Positions 16,899-27,211 are shown, counted from the stretch's first letter. The stretch: 64,000 nucleotides of DNA from Hoeflea marina (GCF_003182275.1 NZ_QGTR01000001.1:1160215-1224214), one strand, 5' to 3'. Made by a program: numbers and translations. The notes: generated by a model not told the origin, from the sequence alone.

Positions 16899-17905
16899 TG
16901 CGCAAGGGCCAGTTCAACCTCATCACCGACGTCGCCGGCCTCACCGTCGGCAACGCCACAAATATCGGACTCAAGTCCGGCGTGACCGCGGTGCTCTGCG
17001 ATGCCGGCGCCACTGCGGCGGTGCAGGTGCTCGGCGGCGCGCCTGGCACCCGCGAGACCGACCTGCTCGAGCCGCACAACACGGTCGAGACCGTCAACGC
17101 CATCGTGCTGTCGGGCGGCTCTGCCTTCGGTCTCGATGCTGCCTCCGGCGTTCAAGCCTGGCTGCGCGAACAGGGCCGCGGATTCGCCGTCGGCGACCAG
17201 CGCATTCCGCTGGTGCCGGCGGCCATCCTGTTCGATCTCCTCAATGGCGGCGACAAGGACTGGGGCCGGTATCCGCCATACCGCGAACTCGGGCACGCAG
17301 CCGCCGTTGCCGCCGTCCGGAAGTTCGAGCTCGGCAGCGTCGGCGCCGGCGCCGGCGCACTCACCGCTTCGTTGAAAGGCGGTCTGGGTTCGGCCTCGGC
17401 CATCACCGCCCAGGGCCACACCGTCGGAGCCCTGGTGGCGGTCAATTCCATGGGCGCCACAACGGTCGGCGACACACGGAATTTCTGGGCGGCGCCCTTC
17501 GAACTCGGTGACGAGTTCGGCGGCCTGGGCTGGCCTTCGCCGATGCCTGCCGACGCCGTGGCATTGCGAATCAAGTTCCGCGACCTGGACCGCGGCGGGG
17601 CCAACACGACGATTGCCGTCGTCGCCACCGATGCGGTGCTGTCCAAGTCAGAGACCAAACGACTGGCCATCGCCGCCCATGCCGGTCTTGCCCGCGCCAT
17701 CTGGCCCAGCCACACCCCGTTTGACGGCGACCTGGTGTTCGCACTCGCCACCGGCGCCTCCCACCGCAAACCCGACACCAACGAATTCCTCGATCTCTGC
17801 GCCGCCTCCGCGTCGGCGCTCTCGCGCGCCATCGCGCGCGGCGTTCACGCCGCCACGCCGGCCGACGGAGACGTGATGCCCGTCTGGTCCTCGCTGACTG
17901 CATGA
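16895..17905 (+). CDS. P1/S58 family peptidase (DmpA/BapA-type aminopeptidase)
   Basis: This 336-aa N-terminal-nucleophile hydrolase has family motifs GVTAVLCDAGA, NAIVLSGGSAFGLDAASGV and GANTTIAVVATDA. By analogy with BapA, which cleaves itself before the nucleophile, self-cleavage would occur between Asn237 and Thr238. The family removes N-terminal D-, L- or beta-amino acids from peptides. ATG at 16895 overlaps the binding-protein stop; the second ATG at 16898 is also possible. No signal peptide is seen, so it is cytosolic. Confidence 0.88.
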   Translation: MMRKGQFNLITDVAGLTVGNATNIGLKSGVTAVLCDAGATAAVQVLGGAPGTRETDLLEPHNTVETVNAIVLSGGSAFGLDAASGVQAWLREQGRGFAVGDQRIPLVPAAILFDLLNGGDKDWGRYPPYRELGHAAAVAAVRKFELGSVGAGAGALTASLKGGLGSASAITAQGHTVGALVAVNSMGATTVGDTRNFWAAPFELGDEFGGLGWPSPMPADAVALRIKFRDLDRGGANTTIAVVATDAVLSKSETKRLAIAAHAGLARAIWPSHTPFDGDLVFALATGASHRKPDTNEFLDLCAASASALSRAIARGVHAATPADGDVMPVWSSLTA

Positions 17906-18091
17906 GCGCGCCGCTGAAGCGGTTGTGCGCGGAGCGGCGCAATGCTACGCCCGTTCCATGTCGGCAGGGCCTGGTGCGGGTCCTCTCGCAGCCACTTGCG
18001 CAATGGGCAGGATGGCCCATCTTCATTCATGGGATCGCCCAGTCGGAAGCCGATCCGAACGCCAATGCCGCATCCGGCTCCTGAGGTGCCC

Positions 18092-18835
18092 ATGACCCCG
18101 CTTCGCCAGATCATCAAGGCCTGCCTGCTTGTCGCCGCGCCGGTCTTGCTGTGTCTTTCGGCCACCACGGGGCGCGCAGGTGATTTCGCCGAGTTCCGCC
18201 CGCTCGGCTTTTCGGCCGACGGCACGGTGTTCGGCTTCGAGGAGTTCGGGGTTCAGGACGGCTCCGGCTTCCCCTATGCCAACCGGTACTTCATCAACAC
18301 GTCCACTGATTCCTATGCCGCGCCTCCCGTCCGCGTTCGGATCGATGACGACACCGCGACGCTGGCCGATGCCCGCGCCACCGCCGCGGCAACGAGCCCG
18401 GCGCTCGCCGCCGGCCTTTCCGACAATCCCGGCATTTTCGCCGCCTACCAGCCCGCCACCGAACTGCGCTCCAACGGCCTCGAACTCAGCTACACGAGCT
18501 TCGCCATGGAGCCCTTCCCCGGTGGCCCCTACAAGGTGCAGCTGAGCGAGAAGCCGCTGCCGGCAAGCGCCGGCTGCGCCGCTTTTGGCGAGGAGTCCGT
18601 CGGCTTCAAGCTCCGGATGACCGAGACCGATGGCGAATTGGCTTCCATCACCCTGCAGGACGACGCATCGGTGCCGGCAAGCCGCAACTGTCCGACATCC
18701 TACCGGCTCGGAGGCGCCCTGACCCACGCCAATCCCGACGGCTCCACCACCCATGTGATCCTGATCCTGGTCCGGTCGCACGGATTCGAGGGAGCGGACG
18801 GCCGCTGGATCGCCGTGACCAGAAGGCTTAACTGA
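18092..18835 (+). CDS. DUF2259 family predicted secreted protein
   Basis: This 247-aa protein has a signal peptide (hydrophobic stretch about residues 8-25, CLLVAAPVLLCLSA) and the DUF2259 signature FSADGTVFGFEEFGVQDGSG. Function is unknown; members are periplasmic. ATG at 18092 follows CTGAGGTG and is the first start that gives a clean signal peptide; an earlier in-frame ATG at 17942 would add 50 unlikely residues. The membrane-protein gene follows 3 bases later. Confidence 0.8.
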   Translation: MTPLRQIIKACLLVAAPVLLCLSATTGRAGDFAEFRPLGFSADGTVFGFEEFGVQDGSGFPYANRYFINTSTDSYAAPPVRVRIDDDTATLADARATAAATSPALAAGLSDNPGIFAAYQPATELRSNGLELSYTSFAMEPFPGGPYKVQLSEKPLPASAGCAAFGEESVGFKLRMTETDGELASITLQDDASVPASRNCPTSYRLGGALTHANPDGSTTHVILILVRSHGFEGADGRWIAVTRRLN

Positions 18836-18838
18836 CCC

Positions 18839-19396
18839 GTGAAACGCAGACCCCGCGCAGCCAATGACAATGACGGATTGTACCGCAGGCTGCGGCTTGC
18901 ACGGCCGGCCTGGCGCGACGCTCTGTTCGGCGCCATAGGCTGGGGCGGCGCCATGGGCTTGTCGGCGCAGGCGGCGCTATGGATCAACATTGCCGCCCAG
19001 ACCAGCCATTACTGGAGCCTTTCGGCGCTGTGGTTCGCCGGCGGCATGCTGGCCTTTCCCTTCGCGCTGTTTGCGATCCGCTTCCTCTCCCGCAACCGTC
19101 CCGGCAAGATCGCCTTTGCCGCCGCCATCGTCTGCCTGTCGCTGGCGACGGTCCTCGTCACAGCGCTGATCTTCGCGGTGGTCTATCGGAATTTTTATGC
19201 GCAATGGCATGGTCCGTTCCCGAGCCGGCTGTGGCTTCTCCAGCTTGTCTTCACCACTGCCGCCGCACTCTACCAGTTCGCCGTCATCGGCATGCGGCTC
19301 TATCTTCCTCTGGGCGCGATCTTCCTGCTGGCTGCATCATTGGGGATCGCGCGCCGACACCCGGACCCGACTCGCCGGCGCGTTTTCCCGTCCTGA
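18839..19396 (+). CDS. Hypothetical membrane protein with four or five TM segments
   Basis: This 185-aa protein begins at GTG 18839, three bases after the DUF2259 gene. After a basic N-terminus (KRRPRAANDND) it has hydrophobic segments at about 28-50, 60-82, 91-115, 128-150 and possibly 152-170. I recognise no family. The tight spacing implies co-transcription with the secreted DUF2259 protein. It is probably an inner-membrane protein. Confidence 0.65.
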   Translation: MKRRPRAANDNDGLYRRLRLARPAWRDALFGAIGWGGAMGLSAQAALWINIAAQTSHYWSLSALWFAGGMLAFPFALFAIRFLSRNRPGKIAFAAAIVCLSLATVLVTALIFAVVYRNFYAQWHGPFPSRLWLLQLVFTTAAALYQFAVIGMRLYLPLGAIFLLAASLGIARRHPDPTRRRVFPS

Positions 19397-19489
19397 TTCG
19401 GCCACCACCGTTCCATTGCGGCGGGATTTGGTCTAGGACCCCTGCCATCACGCCCTGCGGCAGCCGCCGCCCGAAAAACGGACACTGCC

Positions 19490-20818
<1,329 letters not shown>

Positions 20819-21082
20819 GCGACACGCAGACCGCAGCGGCAATCGCCGCCTGAACGCCGCCGCTGGGCCCGGTCCCGAACGGTCGCCGCAGACTTGCCGC
20901 GATGGGACCCGCCTCATCGACTCCCGGCCGTCACGCGCTGCCGCGCCGCAGTGGAGCTCCGCCCCGCTCGGCCCTGCAATGCGGCCGATTGTGACACCGC
21001 GAAACCATATGTGATTTTCCCCGCCGCAATGGCGGCACCATATGAAAGCATAGTCGTCATTCCAACACTGAAGGAGGAAGAC

Positions 21083-21385
21083 ATGACCGACTATCGCGAC
21101 ATTCCGAATTCAAATGACACAGTGAAGAACCGGCGCGGTTACGTCGCCGATACTCCCAGCGGCGGTGGAAACCTTGTCTGGGTGATCATCGGCGCCGCCG
21201 TCATCGCCTTTGGTGCCCTCTTCTTCTTGTCCTCGGGTACCGGCACCGTCGATCCGAACAGCACCACCGGCAGCATCAGCGCACCGGCTCCGACCGATGG
21301 CGCGGGAACGCTTGCCGTTCCGGATGACACTGGCGCGGATACGGCGCCCATGACCGGGTCCGCACCGGCCGCACCGGAGCAATAG
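21083..21385 (+). CDS. Small single-span membrane protein, hypothetical
   Basis: This 100-aa protein has a perfect AGGAGG site 5 bases before its ATG. It has a polar N-terminus, one transmembrane helix (about residues 32-52, VWVIIGAAVIAFGALFFLSS), then a low-complexity acidic Pro/Thr/Ala-rich tail likely facing the periplasm. No family is recognised; such proteins are common in rhizobia. It is monocistronic, with a terminator behind it. Confidence 0.78.
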   Translation: MTDYRDIPNSNDTVKNRRGYVADTPSGGGNLVWVIIGAAVIAFGALFFLSSGTGTVDPNSTTGSISAPAPTDGAGTLAVPDDTGADTAPMTGSAPAAPEQ

Positions 21386-21405
21386 CAGCGCCGGTCGGCG
21401 CACCT

Positions 21406-21445
21406 GATGACCCCGGATCCCGCCGCTGGTCCGGGGTCATCTCTT
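21406..21445 (+). terminator. Intrinsic terminator after the small membrane protein
   Basis: There is a perfect 12-bp stem (GATGACCCCGGA at 21406-21417 with TCCGGGGTCATC at 21430-21441), a 12-base loop, then TCTT. It lies 20 bases after the stop codon. Confidence 0.75.
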
Positions 21446-21615
21446 GTGCATTCTGCTGCGTCCTGCCGCTGCCCGGAAGCCTGATACCATCATCGATGTT
21501 CCATTCCCGCGCGCCGATCCGCCGAGGTCGATCCAATGTCGGCACAAGCACGACAAACCGGCGATCATGCATCGAGCGGGTTGAATTGGTCGCTGAAGCG
21601 GCATAGGTGCAGCGC

Positions 21616-22179
21616 ATGAAAGTTGCTGAAGCCGATATTCTCATAGTTCCGGGATACACCAATTCCAGGCCCGAGCACTGGATGAGCCGCTGGCAGGACC
21701 GGCTCTCCACCGCGCGGCGCGTGGAGCAGGACGAATGGTCAAAGCCGGTGCGTGCCGACTGGACCCGGCGCATGGCTGAATGCGTCAACGAGGCCGAACG
21801 GCCGGTGGTGATCATCGCCCACTCGCTCGGCGTCGCCACCGCCATCCAGGCCTTGCCGGAGTTCAGGCGCCCCATCGCAGGCGCCTTCCTCGTTGCCCCG
21901 CCCGAAGTCGACAATCCGAAGATCCGGCCGCGCCACCTGATGACGTTCGGTCCCTATCCGCGCGATCCCCTGCCGTTTCCCTCCCTGGTGGTGGCGAGCC
22001 GAAACGATCCGTTCGGCAGCTACGAGCATGCGGGCGACATCGCCAATGCCTGGGGCTCGATGCTGATCGACGCCGGCGAATCCGGCCATCTCAACGCCGA
22101 ATCGGGTCATGGACCCTGGCCCGAAGGCACGATGGTGTTCGCCCAGTTCCTTTCCAAGCTCGCCCACCCGGCCAACTGA
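21616..22179 (+). CDS. RBBP9/YdeN-type serine hydrolase
   Basis: This 187-aa alpha/beta hydrolase has nucleophile Ser in IIAHSLGVATA, acid ASRNDPFG and His in ESGHLNAESGHGPWPEG: the compact catalytic triad of the RBBP9/YdeN family (DUF1063-like hydrolases). Substrate is unknown. ATG at 21616 has AGG 8-10 bases before it; a GTG at 21607 would add three residues. It stands alone and is followed by a terminator. Confidence 0.85.
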   Translation: MKVAEADILIVPGYTNSRPEHWMSRWQDRLSTARRVEQDEWSKPVRADWTRRMAECVNEAERPVVIIAHSLGVATAIQALPEFRRPIAGAFLVAPPEVDNPKIRPRHLMTFGPYPRDPLPFPSLVVASRNDPFGSYEHAGDIANAWGSMLIDAGESGHLNAESGHGPWPEGTMVFAQFLSKLAHPAN

Positions 22180-22206
22180 GGCGGCTCGCCATCACCGCTC
22201 CGGCCT

Positions 22207-22232
22207 AAGCCCCGAGAAACAGTGGGGTTTTT
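22207..22232 (+). terminator. Intrinsic terminator after the serine hydrolase
   Basis: AAGCCCC (22207-22213) pairs with GGGGTTT (22224-22230, one G-T wobble), with a 10-base loop and a five-T tail (22228-22232). Confidence 0.7.
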
Positions 22233-22363
22233 CTGGCCTTTCATGGCAAATCAGCCACAGCGCGGGAATATTCGCGCCGCGCGACCCCGCAAGTATTTGC
22301 AGGACTTCTGTTTTGTGATTCTCTTGCAGACGTGCCTGATTTGCAGGCGCATTGGGGACCACC

Positions 22364-23068
22364 ATGAAGTCAGCCATTCTGCTCTGCGCAACTGCCCTCG
22401 CCGTTGCTTCCCTGTCGAGCGCCCGCGCGGAGGATGCTCCAGGTGCCGACGCCGTCCAGTCCAGGATCGACCTGGCATTCGGATTGGCACTAACCTCGAA
22501 TTACATCTCGCACGGCACCACCCAGACCGAGGACGAGCCCGCCCTCCAGGGCTACGTGGAAACATCCTATAATGTGTTTTATCTCGGCGCGTGGGCATCC
22601 AATGTGAGTTTCGACGGCGTCAAGGATGTCGAGATCGACCTCTACGGCGGCGTTCGCCCGACCTTCGGCGCTCTTTCCCTCGATCTCGGCTATGCCCGCT
22701 ACATCTACACCAAGGATTCCGCCGTCTCCGGAGAGATCTACGCCAAGGGCACATATGCGGTGACCGACACCGTCACGCCCGGCATCGAGCTTTACTACGA
22801 TCCGACCAACGAGACCAACTGGTCGGCGGCCAAGATCGAAGTCGGCGGCCTGCCGTGGGAGACCGCCTTCAGCGGCCAGGTCGGCTCCGAGTTCGGATCG
22901 GAGGAGCTTGGCTACACGAAATACGCCTGGGACGCCGGTTTCTCGAAGACCTTCATGGATGATTCCGTCAAATTCGACCTGCGCTACCATGATGCCAATG
23001 ACGAGGACGAGCGCTTCGCCGCGACCCTGTCCTACGACTTCAGCACGCCGCTGACCGGTTCGGACTGA
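22364..23068 (+). CDS. TorF family putative outer-membrane porin
   Basis: This 234-aa protein has a signal peptide (MKSAILLCATALAVASLSSARA) and then the TorF signature LALTSNYISHGTTQTEDEPALQ. The rest is alternating beta strands ending in ATLSYDF, fitting a small outer-membrane barrel. The family (conserved hypothetical in proteobacteria) has no proven substrate. ATG at 22364 has GGGGA before it; an upstream ATG at 22352 adds four residues. No co-transcribed partner is evident. Confidence 0.85.
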   Translation: MKSAILLCATALAVASLSSARAEDAPGADAVQSRIDLAFGLALTSNYISHGTTQTEDEPALQGYVETSYNVFYLGAWASNVSFDGVKDVEIDLYGGVRPTFGALSLDLGYARYIYTKDSAVSGEIYAKGTYAVTDTVTPGIELYYDPTNETNWSAAKIEVGGLPWETAFSGQVGSEFGSEELGYTKYAWDAGFSKTFMDDSVKFDLRYHDANDEDERFAATLSYDFSTPLTGSD

Positions 23069-23201
23069 TGAATGTCGTGCGAGAGCATGCAGCCGTTTCG
23101 GGATCGCGAAACGCGTGATCCAAGAGGGCAAGACCACATCGCGTGAAGCTGAATTCACGCAATGTGGCTTGGGCGGGCCGGCCGGTTCAGTTCCAGGGAG
23201 A

Positions 23202-23963
23202 TCAGCCGCGCGCCATGTCGAGAAAGGCCTTGGCGCCGGCTTTGACCGTGGCGGTGTCGGTGTTGACGGCAATGATCCGGTAGCCCATCGACGCGAACTC
23301 CTGTGAGCGCGCCGGATTGACGGCGAAGATGGCGGCGAACTTGCCGGCGCCTCGCGCCTTGGCGGCCACGTCGACCAGCGTCTGGCGCATGTCATCCCGG
23401 TCCGGCTCGACACCTTCCCCGCCCGACCAGGAGATCGACAGGTCGGATGGCCCGACAAACACCCCGTCGATGCCACCGATGGCGAGGATGTCATCGAGTG
23501 CCGCGAGCGCGGTGCGGGTCTCGATCATGGCGATGGCCAGCGTCTCGCCATTGGCGGCGGCGAAGTAGCTCGCCGGCGTATGCTCCTTGTGCAGCTGCAG
23601 CGCCTGGCCGGGCCCCCAGGACCGCTCGCCCATCGGAGGATACTTCATGGCGTCGGCAAAGGCCTGGGCATCGGCGACGGTGTTGATCATCGGCGCGATC
23701 ACCGCCTCGAACCCCACATCGAGCGCACGGCTGGCGAGATCATTTCGACCCACGGGTATGCGCAGCGCCGCCGGACATCCGGCATGGCTGATCTGCAGCG
23801 CCGCGGTGAAAGCCGAGGCTTCCGCATGAGCGCCATGCTGCATATCGACTGTCACCATGTCGTAACCGCTGCCGGCCAGAATTCCGCAAAGTTCAGGTGA
23901 CGGTATCCCGGACCAGGCTGTCATCAGGATGTCGTCGTCGCGCAAGCGCCTGGCCAGTTTCAT
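23202..23963 (-). CDS. HpcH/HpaI family aldolase
   Basis: This 253-aa metal-dependent class II aldolase of the HpcH/HpaI/citrate-lyase-beta family has DMQHGAH in place of the common DxEHG, APMINTVADAQAFADAMKYPP, IAMIETRTALAALDDI and FVGPSDLSIS, which cover the metal and pyruvate-binding sites. Family members cleave 4-hydroxy-2-oxo acids to pyruvate and an aldehyde. The substrate is not evident. ATG at 23963 has GGGAGGA before it; an earlier in-frame start at 23996 is unlikely. Confidence 0.9.
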   Translation of the reverse strand: MKLARRLRDDDILMTAWSGIPSPELCGILAGSGYDMVTVDMQHGAHAEASAFTAALQISHAGCPAALRIPVGRNDLASRALDVGFEAVIAPMINTVADAQAFADAMKYPPMGERSWGPGQALQLHKEHTPASYFAAANGETLAIAMIETRTALAALDDILAIGGIDGVFVGPSDLSISWSGGEGVEPDRDDMRQTLVDVAAKARGAGKFAAIFAVNPARSQEFASMGYRIIAVNTDTATVKAGAKAFLDMARG

Positions 23964-24038
23964 GTCAGTCCTCCCGTATGGCGATGCCTGGCGCATCGCG
24001 GCGAACGCATTGGATCATGCCAACGCGGCGAGAGCCAC

Positions 24039-24068
24039 AAAAAACCGCTCCCGGCAAGCCGGAAGCGG
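24039..24068 (-). terminator. Intrinsic terminator after the zeta-subunit gene
   Basis: Read on the minus strand, CCGCTTCCGG (24068-24059) pairs with CCGGGAGCGG (24054-24045, one U-G wobble), a 4-base loop lies between, and six T residues follow (24044-24039). It lies 25 bases after the stop. Confidence 0.88.
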
Positions 24069-24093
24069 TCCATGCACCCTATCGGTGAGAGGC

Positions 24094-24414
24094 TCAGCTG
24101 TTCTGGATCTGCTCGACGGCGATGCCCAGCAGCTCCAGCATCTTCGAGCGCAACTGGTGCTCCGACTTGTCGATACCGGCGGCGTCGAAGTCGGCGCGGA
24201 CCTTGCGATAGACGTCCTCGTCACCGGCTTCTTCCAGATCGGCGATCACCACCGTCTTGGCATAGGCCTCGGCCTCGTCGCCGGTCTTGCCCAGGAGCTC
24301 TGCCGCCCACAGGCCCAGGAGCTTGTTCCGCCGGGCCATGGACTTGAACTTCAATTCCTCGTCATGTGCGAATTTGTTCTCGAAGGCTTTTTCACGGTCT
24401 CGCATATCAGTCAT
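24094..24414 (-). CDS. F1-ATPase inhibitor subunit zeta (DUF1476)
   Basis: This 106-aa all-helical protein shows the signature MTDMRDREKAFENKFAHDEE, RRNKLLGLWAAELLG and DVYRKVRADFDAAG. The alphaproteobacterial zeta subunit blocks ATP hydrolysis by F1FO-ATP synthase through its N-terminal segment. ATG at 24414 has GGGGAG before it. It is divergent from purC and ended by a strong terminator. The zeta gene is rarely with the atp operon, as here. Confidence 0.92.
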   Translation of the reverse strand: MTDMRDREKAFENKFAHDEELKFKSMARRNKLLGLWAAELLGKTGDEAEAYAKTVVIADLEEAGDEDVYRKVRADFDAAGIDKSEHQLRSKMLELLGIAVEQIQNS

Positions 24415-24652
24415 GGTTTGGCTCCCCGCCAATGAATCACTTACCCCTATATGGGTATCCAAGCGTTAAAACAAAACCCGGCCGATAGTGCAATGCGCGG
24501 CCGCTCATCCGGCCCGATTTCAGGGGACTGAAGCCACAACGGCGTTGTGATTCAATCTGTGATCGGATAAACCCACGGCAAACCAACAACAACCCAAACG
24601 AAAATGCCGAGTTGCCGCGGCTTCAGCCGGCTGAATTGACAGAGATATCCCC

Positions 24653-25417
24653 ATGAACCGTCGCCGCCGCATTTACGAAGGCAAGGCCAAGATTCTGTAT
24701 GAGGGCCCCGAGCCGGGCACGCTCATCCAGTTCTTCAAGGATGACGCCACTGCCTTCAACAAGAAAAAGCATGATGTGATTGATGGAAAGGGCGTTCTGA
24801 ACAACCGCATTTCCGAGTACATTTTCACCCATCTCAACCGCATCGGCATTCCGACCCACTTCATACGCCGCATGAACATGCGCGAGCAGTTGATCAAGGA
24901 AGTCGAGATCATCCCGCTCGAGGTGGTGGTGCGCAACATCGCCGCCGGTTCGCTTGCCAAGCGTCTCGGCATCGAGGAAGGCACCGTTCTGCCGCGCTCG
25001 ATCATCGAGTTCTATTACAAGGCCGATGCGCTTGACGACCCGATGGTCTCCGAAGAGCACATCACCGCCTTCGGTTGGGCGAGCCCCCAGGAAATCGACG
25101 ACATCATGGCGCTTGCCATCCGGGTCAACGATTTCCTCACCGGCCTGTTTCTGGGCGTCGGCATCCAGCTGGTCGATTTCAAGATCGAATGCGGTCGGCT
25201 GTTCGAAGGCGAGATGATGCGCATAGTCGTCGCCGACGAGATCTCGCCCGACTCCTGCCGTCTCTGGGACGTCAACACCAACCAGAAGTTCGACAAGGAC
25301 GTCTTCCGCCGCGACCTGGGCAACCTGGTCGAAGCCTACCAGGAAGTCGCCCGTCGTCTCGGCATCATGAATGAAAACGAGACCCCGCGCCCGAGCGGTC
25401 CGGTTCTCGTCAAGTAG
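24653..25417 (+). CDS. purC: Phosphoribosylaminoimidazole-succinocarboxamide (SAICAR) synthase
   Basis: This 254-aa enzyme ligates aspartate to CAIR using ATP in purine synthesis. Motifs [51 protein letters not shown] and LVDFKIECG are complete. It heads a two-gene unit with purS (17 bases apart). The 238-base gap to the divergent zeta gene must hold its promoter; no sharp -35/-10 pair or PurR-type site was found. Confidence 0.97.
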   Translation: MNRRRRIYEGKAKILYEGPEPGTLIQFFKDDATAFNKKKHDVIDGKGVLNNRISEYIFTHLNRIGIPTHFIRRMNMREQLIKEVEIIPLEVVVRNIAAGSLAKRLGIEEGTVLPRSIIEFYYKADALDDPMVSEEHITAFGWASPQEIDDIMALAIRVNDFLTGLFLGVGIQLVDFKIECGRLFEGEMMRIVVADEISPDSCRLWDVNTNQKFDKDVFRRDLGNLVEAYQEVARRLGIMNENETPRPSGPVLVK

Positions 25418-25434
25418 CTGCAGGATTGAACGAC

Positions 25435-25677
25435 ATGATCAAGGCGCGCGTGACCGTAACGCTCAAGAACGGCGTTCTCGACCCGCAGGGCAAGGCAATC
25501 GAGGGCGCGCTGGGCGGCCTCGGTTTCTCCGGCATCGGCTCGGTGCGGCAGGGCAAGGTGTTCGACGTGACGCTGGAGACCGCCGATCGCATGGAGGCCG
25601 AAGCCAACCTCAAGTCGATGGCCGAAAGACTGCTGGCCAACCAGGTGATCGAGGATTTTTCCGTCGAGATCCTCTGA
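25435..25677 (+). CDS. purS: FGAM synthase subunit PurS
   Basis: This 80-aa small subunit bridges PurL and PurQ in the split formylglycinamidine ribonucleotide synthase complex. Motifs VTVTLKNGVLDPQGKAIEGAL and GKVFDVTLE are typical. ATG at 25435 has GCAGGA before it. Unlike the usual purS-purQ overlap or short gap, here an intrinsic terminator follows and purQ is about 1.5 kb further on. Confidence 0.95.
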   Translation: MIKARVTVTLKNGVLDPQGKAIEGALGGLGFSGIGSVRQGKVFDVTLETADRMEAEANLKSMAERLLANQVIEDFSVEIL

Positions 25678-25707
25678 CCCGGCCGGCCAGACAGCTACCC
25701 ACTCAAG

Positions 25708-25745
25708 ACGCCCCGTCGCCAGCCGCCGGGGCGTTTTGCTTTTGC
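25708..25745 (+). terminator. Intrinsic terminator after purS
   Basis: ACGCCCCG (25708-25715) pairs perfectly with CGGGGCGT (25727-25734), with an 11-base loop, then TTTT and, after GC, another T run. It should end the purC-purS transcript before purQ. Confidence 0.85.
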
Positions 25746-25749
25746 GGAG

Positions 25750-26091
25750 CTACGGTCGGCGCTTTCCTGCAGCGGCCAAGTCCGCGATCTTTTGCGGAAG
25801 GTCTGCCCGCAAATGCTGAAAATCAAGAACTGTTACGCTGTCCGGCTCGTCGAGATAGACTATGAACTGGCTGCCCGCCCTCGCAAACCAGTGCCCTTTA
25901 CCCACCTCGCCAGGAAAGAACTCGCTGCAGCTTTGGCGGAACGCTGTGCCATCAGCAATCGCCTCGCATCGCGCCAGCAGTTCCTGTTGATAGATGTCCG
26001 CCTGACCTGGGCCAATATTGTCAAATGTCCAACGGGCAATCGCGATGAGCAACGTCTCTGCCTGGCGCGTGAGGCGCCAAGACCTGCCCAT
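25750..26091 (-). CDS. parE: ParE/RelE-family toxin
   Basis: This 113-aa RelE/ParE-fold toxin shows RLTRQAETLLIAIARWTFDNIGPGQADIYQQEL in family register, read as two shorter conserved blocks (RLTRQAETLL and GPGQADIYQQ), then SQFIVYL. ATG at 26091 overlaps the antitoxin stop by one base (TGATG). ParE toxins poison DNA gyrase, while RelE cousins cut mRNA; ParE fits the paired CopG-type antitoxin better. It lies inside the purine region, on the opposite strand. Confidence 0.85.
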   Translation of the reverse strand: MGRSWRLTRQAETLLIAIARWTFDNIGPGQADIYQQELLARCEAIADGTAFRQSCSEFFPGEVGKGHWFARAGSQFIVYLDEPDSVTVLDFQHLRADLPQKIADLAAAGKRRP

Positions 26092-26348
26092 CACTGATCC
26101 CGTTTGGCCGCTGCAAATGCGCGCCGCACGGCATCCGCACCGCTGCCATCGGCCAGGTCGCCATTCCGGGCCTGTTCAAGTCCGATGGCAAGTCGCTGGC
26201 GGATTTCACCAATTTCTGCCTCCTCCCGCTCCAGAAGCCGCAGACCGGCGCGTATGGCCTCACTGGCATTCTGGTAACGGCCGGAAGCGACCAGCCGTTC
26301 AACGAGATCCGATTGAGCATCGGTCAGGACCAGGTTTCTCGTCACCAT
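26091..26348 (-). CDS. parD: ParD-family antitoxin
   Basis: This 85-aa antitoxin has a ribbon-helix-helix N-terminus (VLTDAQSDLVERLVASGRYQ, then NASEAIRAGLRLLERE) that binds DNA for autoregulation. A C-terminal helix (QRLAIGLEQARNG) wraps the toxin. ATG at 26348 has GGAGAG before it; a longer frame to 26567 would run into the GNAT gene and is rejected. It precedes the toxin, the usual ParD-ParE order. Confidence 0.87.
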   Translation of the reverse strand: MVTRNLVLTDAQSDLVERLVASGRYQNASEAIRAGLRLLEREEAEIGEIRQRLAIGLEQARNGDLADGSGADAVRRAFAAAKRDQ

Positions 26349-26424
26349 GGCACTCTCCATTGATAGGTGGCATATCATGCCAACACACCAACCATGTCCA
26401 GAATGTCGCCATTCGACCCGCTTT

Positions 26425-26964
26425 TTACACCAGTTGCTTGTACATGATCGTGGTCGAATCCAGTTCGCCGCTGTGGGCATCGATGCAATAGCCGGGAATG
26501 ACTCCCGAGACCTTGTAGCCGAGCGAGGCGTAGAGCGGCTCGGCGCTGTCGCCGGTCCGGGTGTCAAGCGTCAGCAGGGTGCGACTGAGCTTGCGCGCCT
26601 CCATCTCGATCGCCAGCATCAGTTTGCGCGCGATCCCCTCGCGGCGGTAGTCGGGATGCACCATCAGCTTGCGCACCTCGGCGCGGTGCGGCTGGTTCGG
26701 GTTGGTGTCGTAATCGAGCTGCACCGAGCCGACGATGGCGCCGTCGAGAAACGCTACCAGCAGCACCAACCTGCCCCCATCGAGCGAATTGGCGATCTTG
26801 CCCGTCCAGAAGGCGATGCCGTCGGCCAGTTCATAGGGCAGCACATAGCCGATCGATGCCCCTGCATGGACGCAGTCGTGGATCAACCGGCCGAGCTCGG
26901 CCTCGTGGGCATAGACATCATCGACGCTGAACCGGACGATGGTCAATGGGGGTAGTTCGCTCAT
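26425..26964 (-). CDS. GNAT family N-acetyltransferase
   Basis: This 179-aa GNAT protein has motif [21 protein letters not shown] (the R-x-x-G-x-A acetyl-CoA loop) and a C-terminal substrate side ending [12 protein letters not shown]. Substrate is not evident. ATG at 26964 has GAGG before it; an upstream frame to 27177 is rejected because it would cover the purQ promoter region. It sits 76 bases upstream of ParD on the same strand, so it could be co-transcribed with the toxin-antitoxin pair. Confidence 0.88.
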   Translation of the reverse strand: MSELPPLTIVRFSVDDVYAHEAELGRLIHDCVHAGASIGYVLPYELADGIAFWTGKIANSLDGGRLVLLVAFLDGAIVGSVQLDYDTNPNQPHRAEVRKLMVHPDYRREGIARKLMLAIEMEARKLSRTLLTLDTRTGDSAEPLYASLGYKVSGVIPGYCIDAHSGELDSTTIMYKQLV

Positions 26965-27211
26965 TTGGCCTCGCACCATGAAGGGCTCGGCGCGATCCGA
27001 ATCGGCGCGCCGCGCAATGCTTCTGCTCGTCTTGATTGGTAGCCCAGACCCGGCCTGGAATCGAGATGTGGCGCGTGCACTGAGGCGGTATTCCGTTCCC
27101 GGGCGGGCCAGCCCGCTTTTTCCCCGGGACCGCTGCTCGAGGCTATCGCATTTGCCGCGAACTTCGGCTAAAGCCAACCCACCGCGCCCATTTCAAAAGC
27201 GAGCCTGCGCC

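Noticed and set aside
25750-26964. ParDE-GNAT block considered as an insertion sequence
   Set aside because: No transposase, terminal inverted repeats or target duplication seen; only a possible toxin-antitoxin islet.
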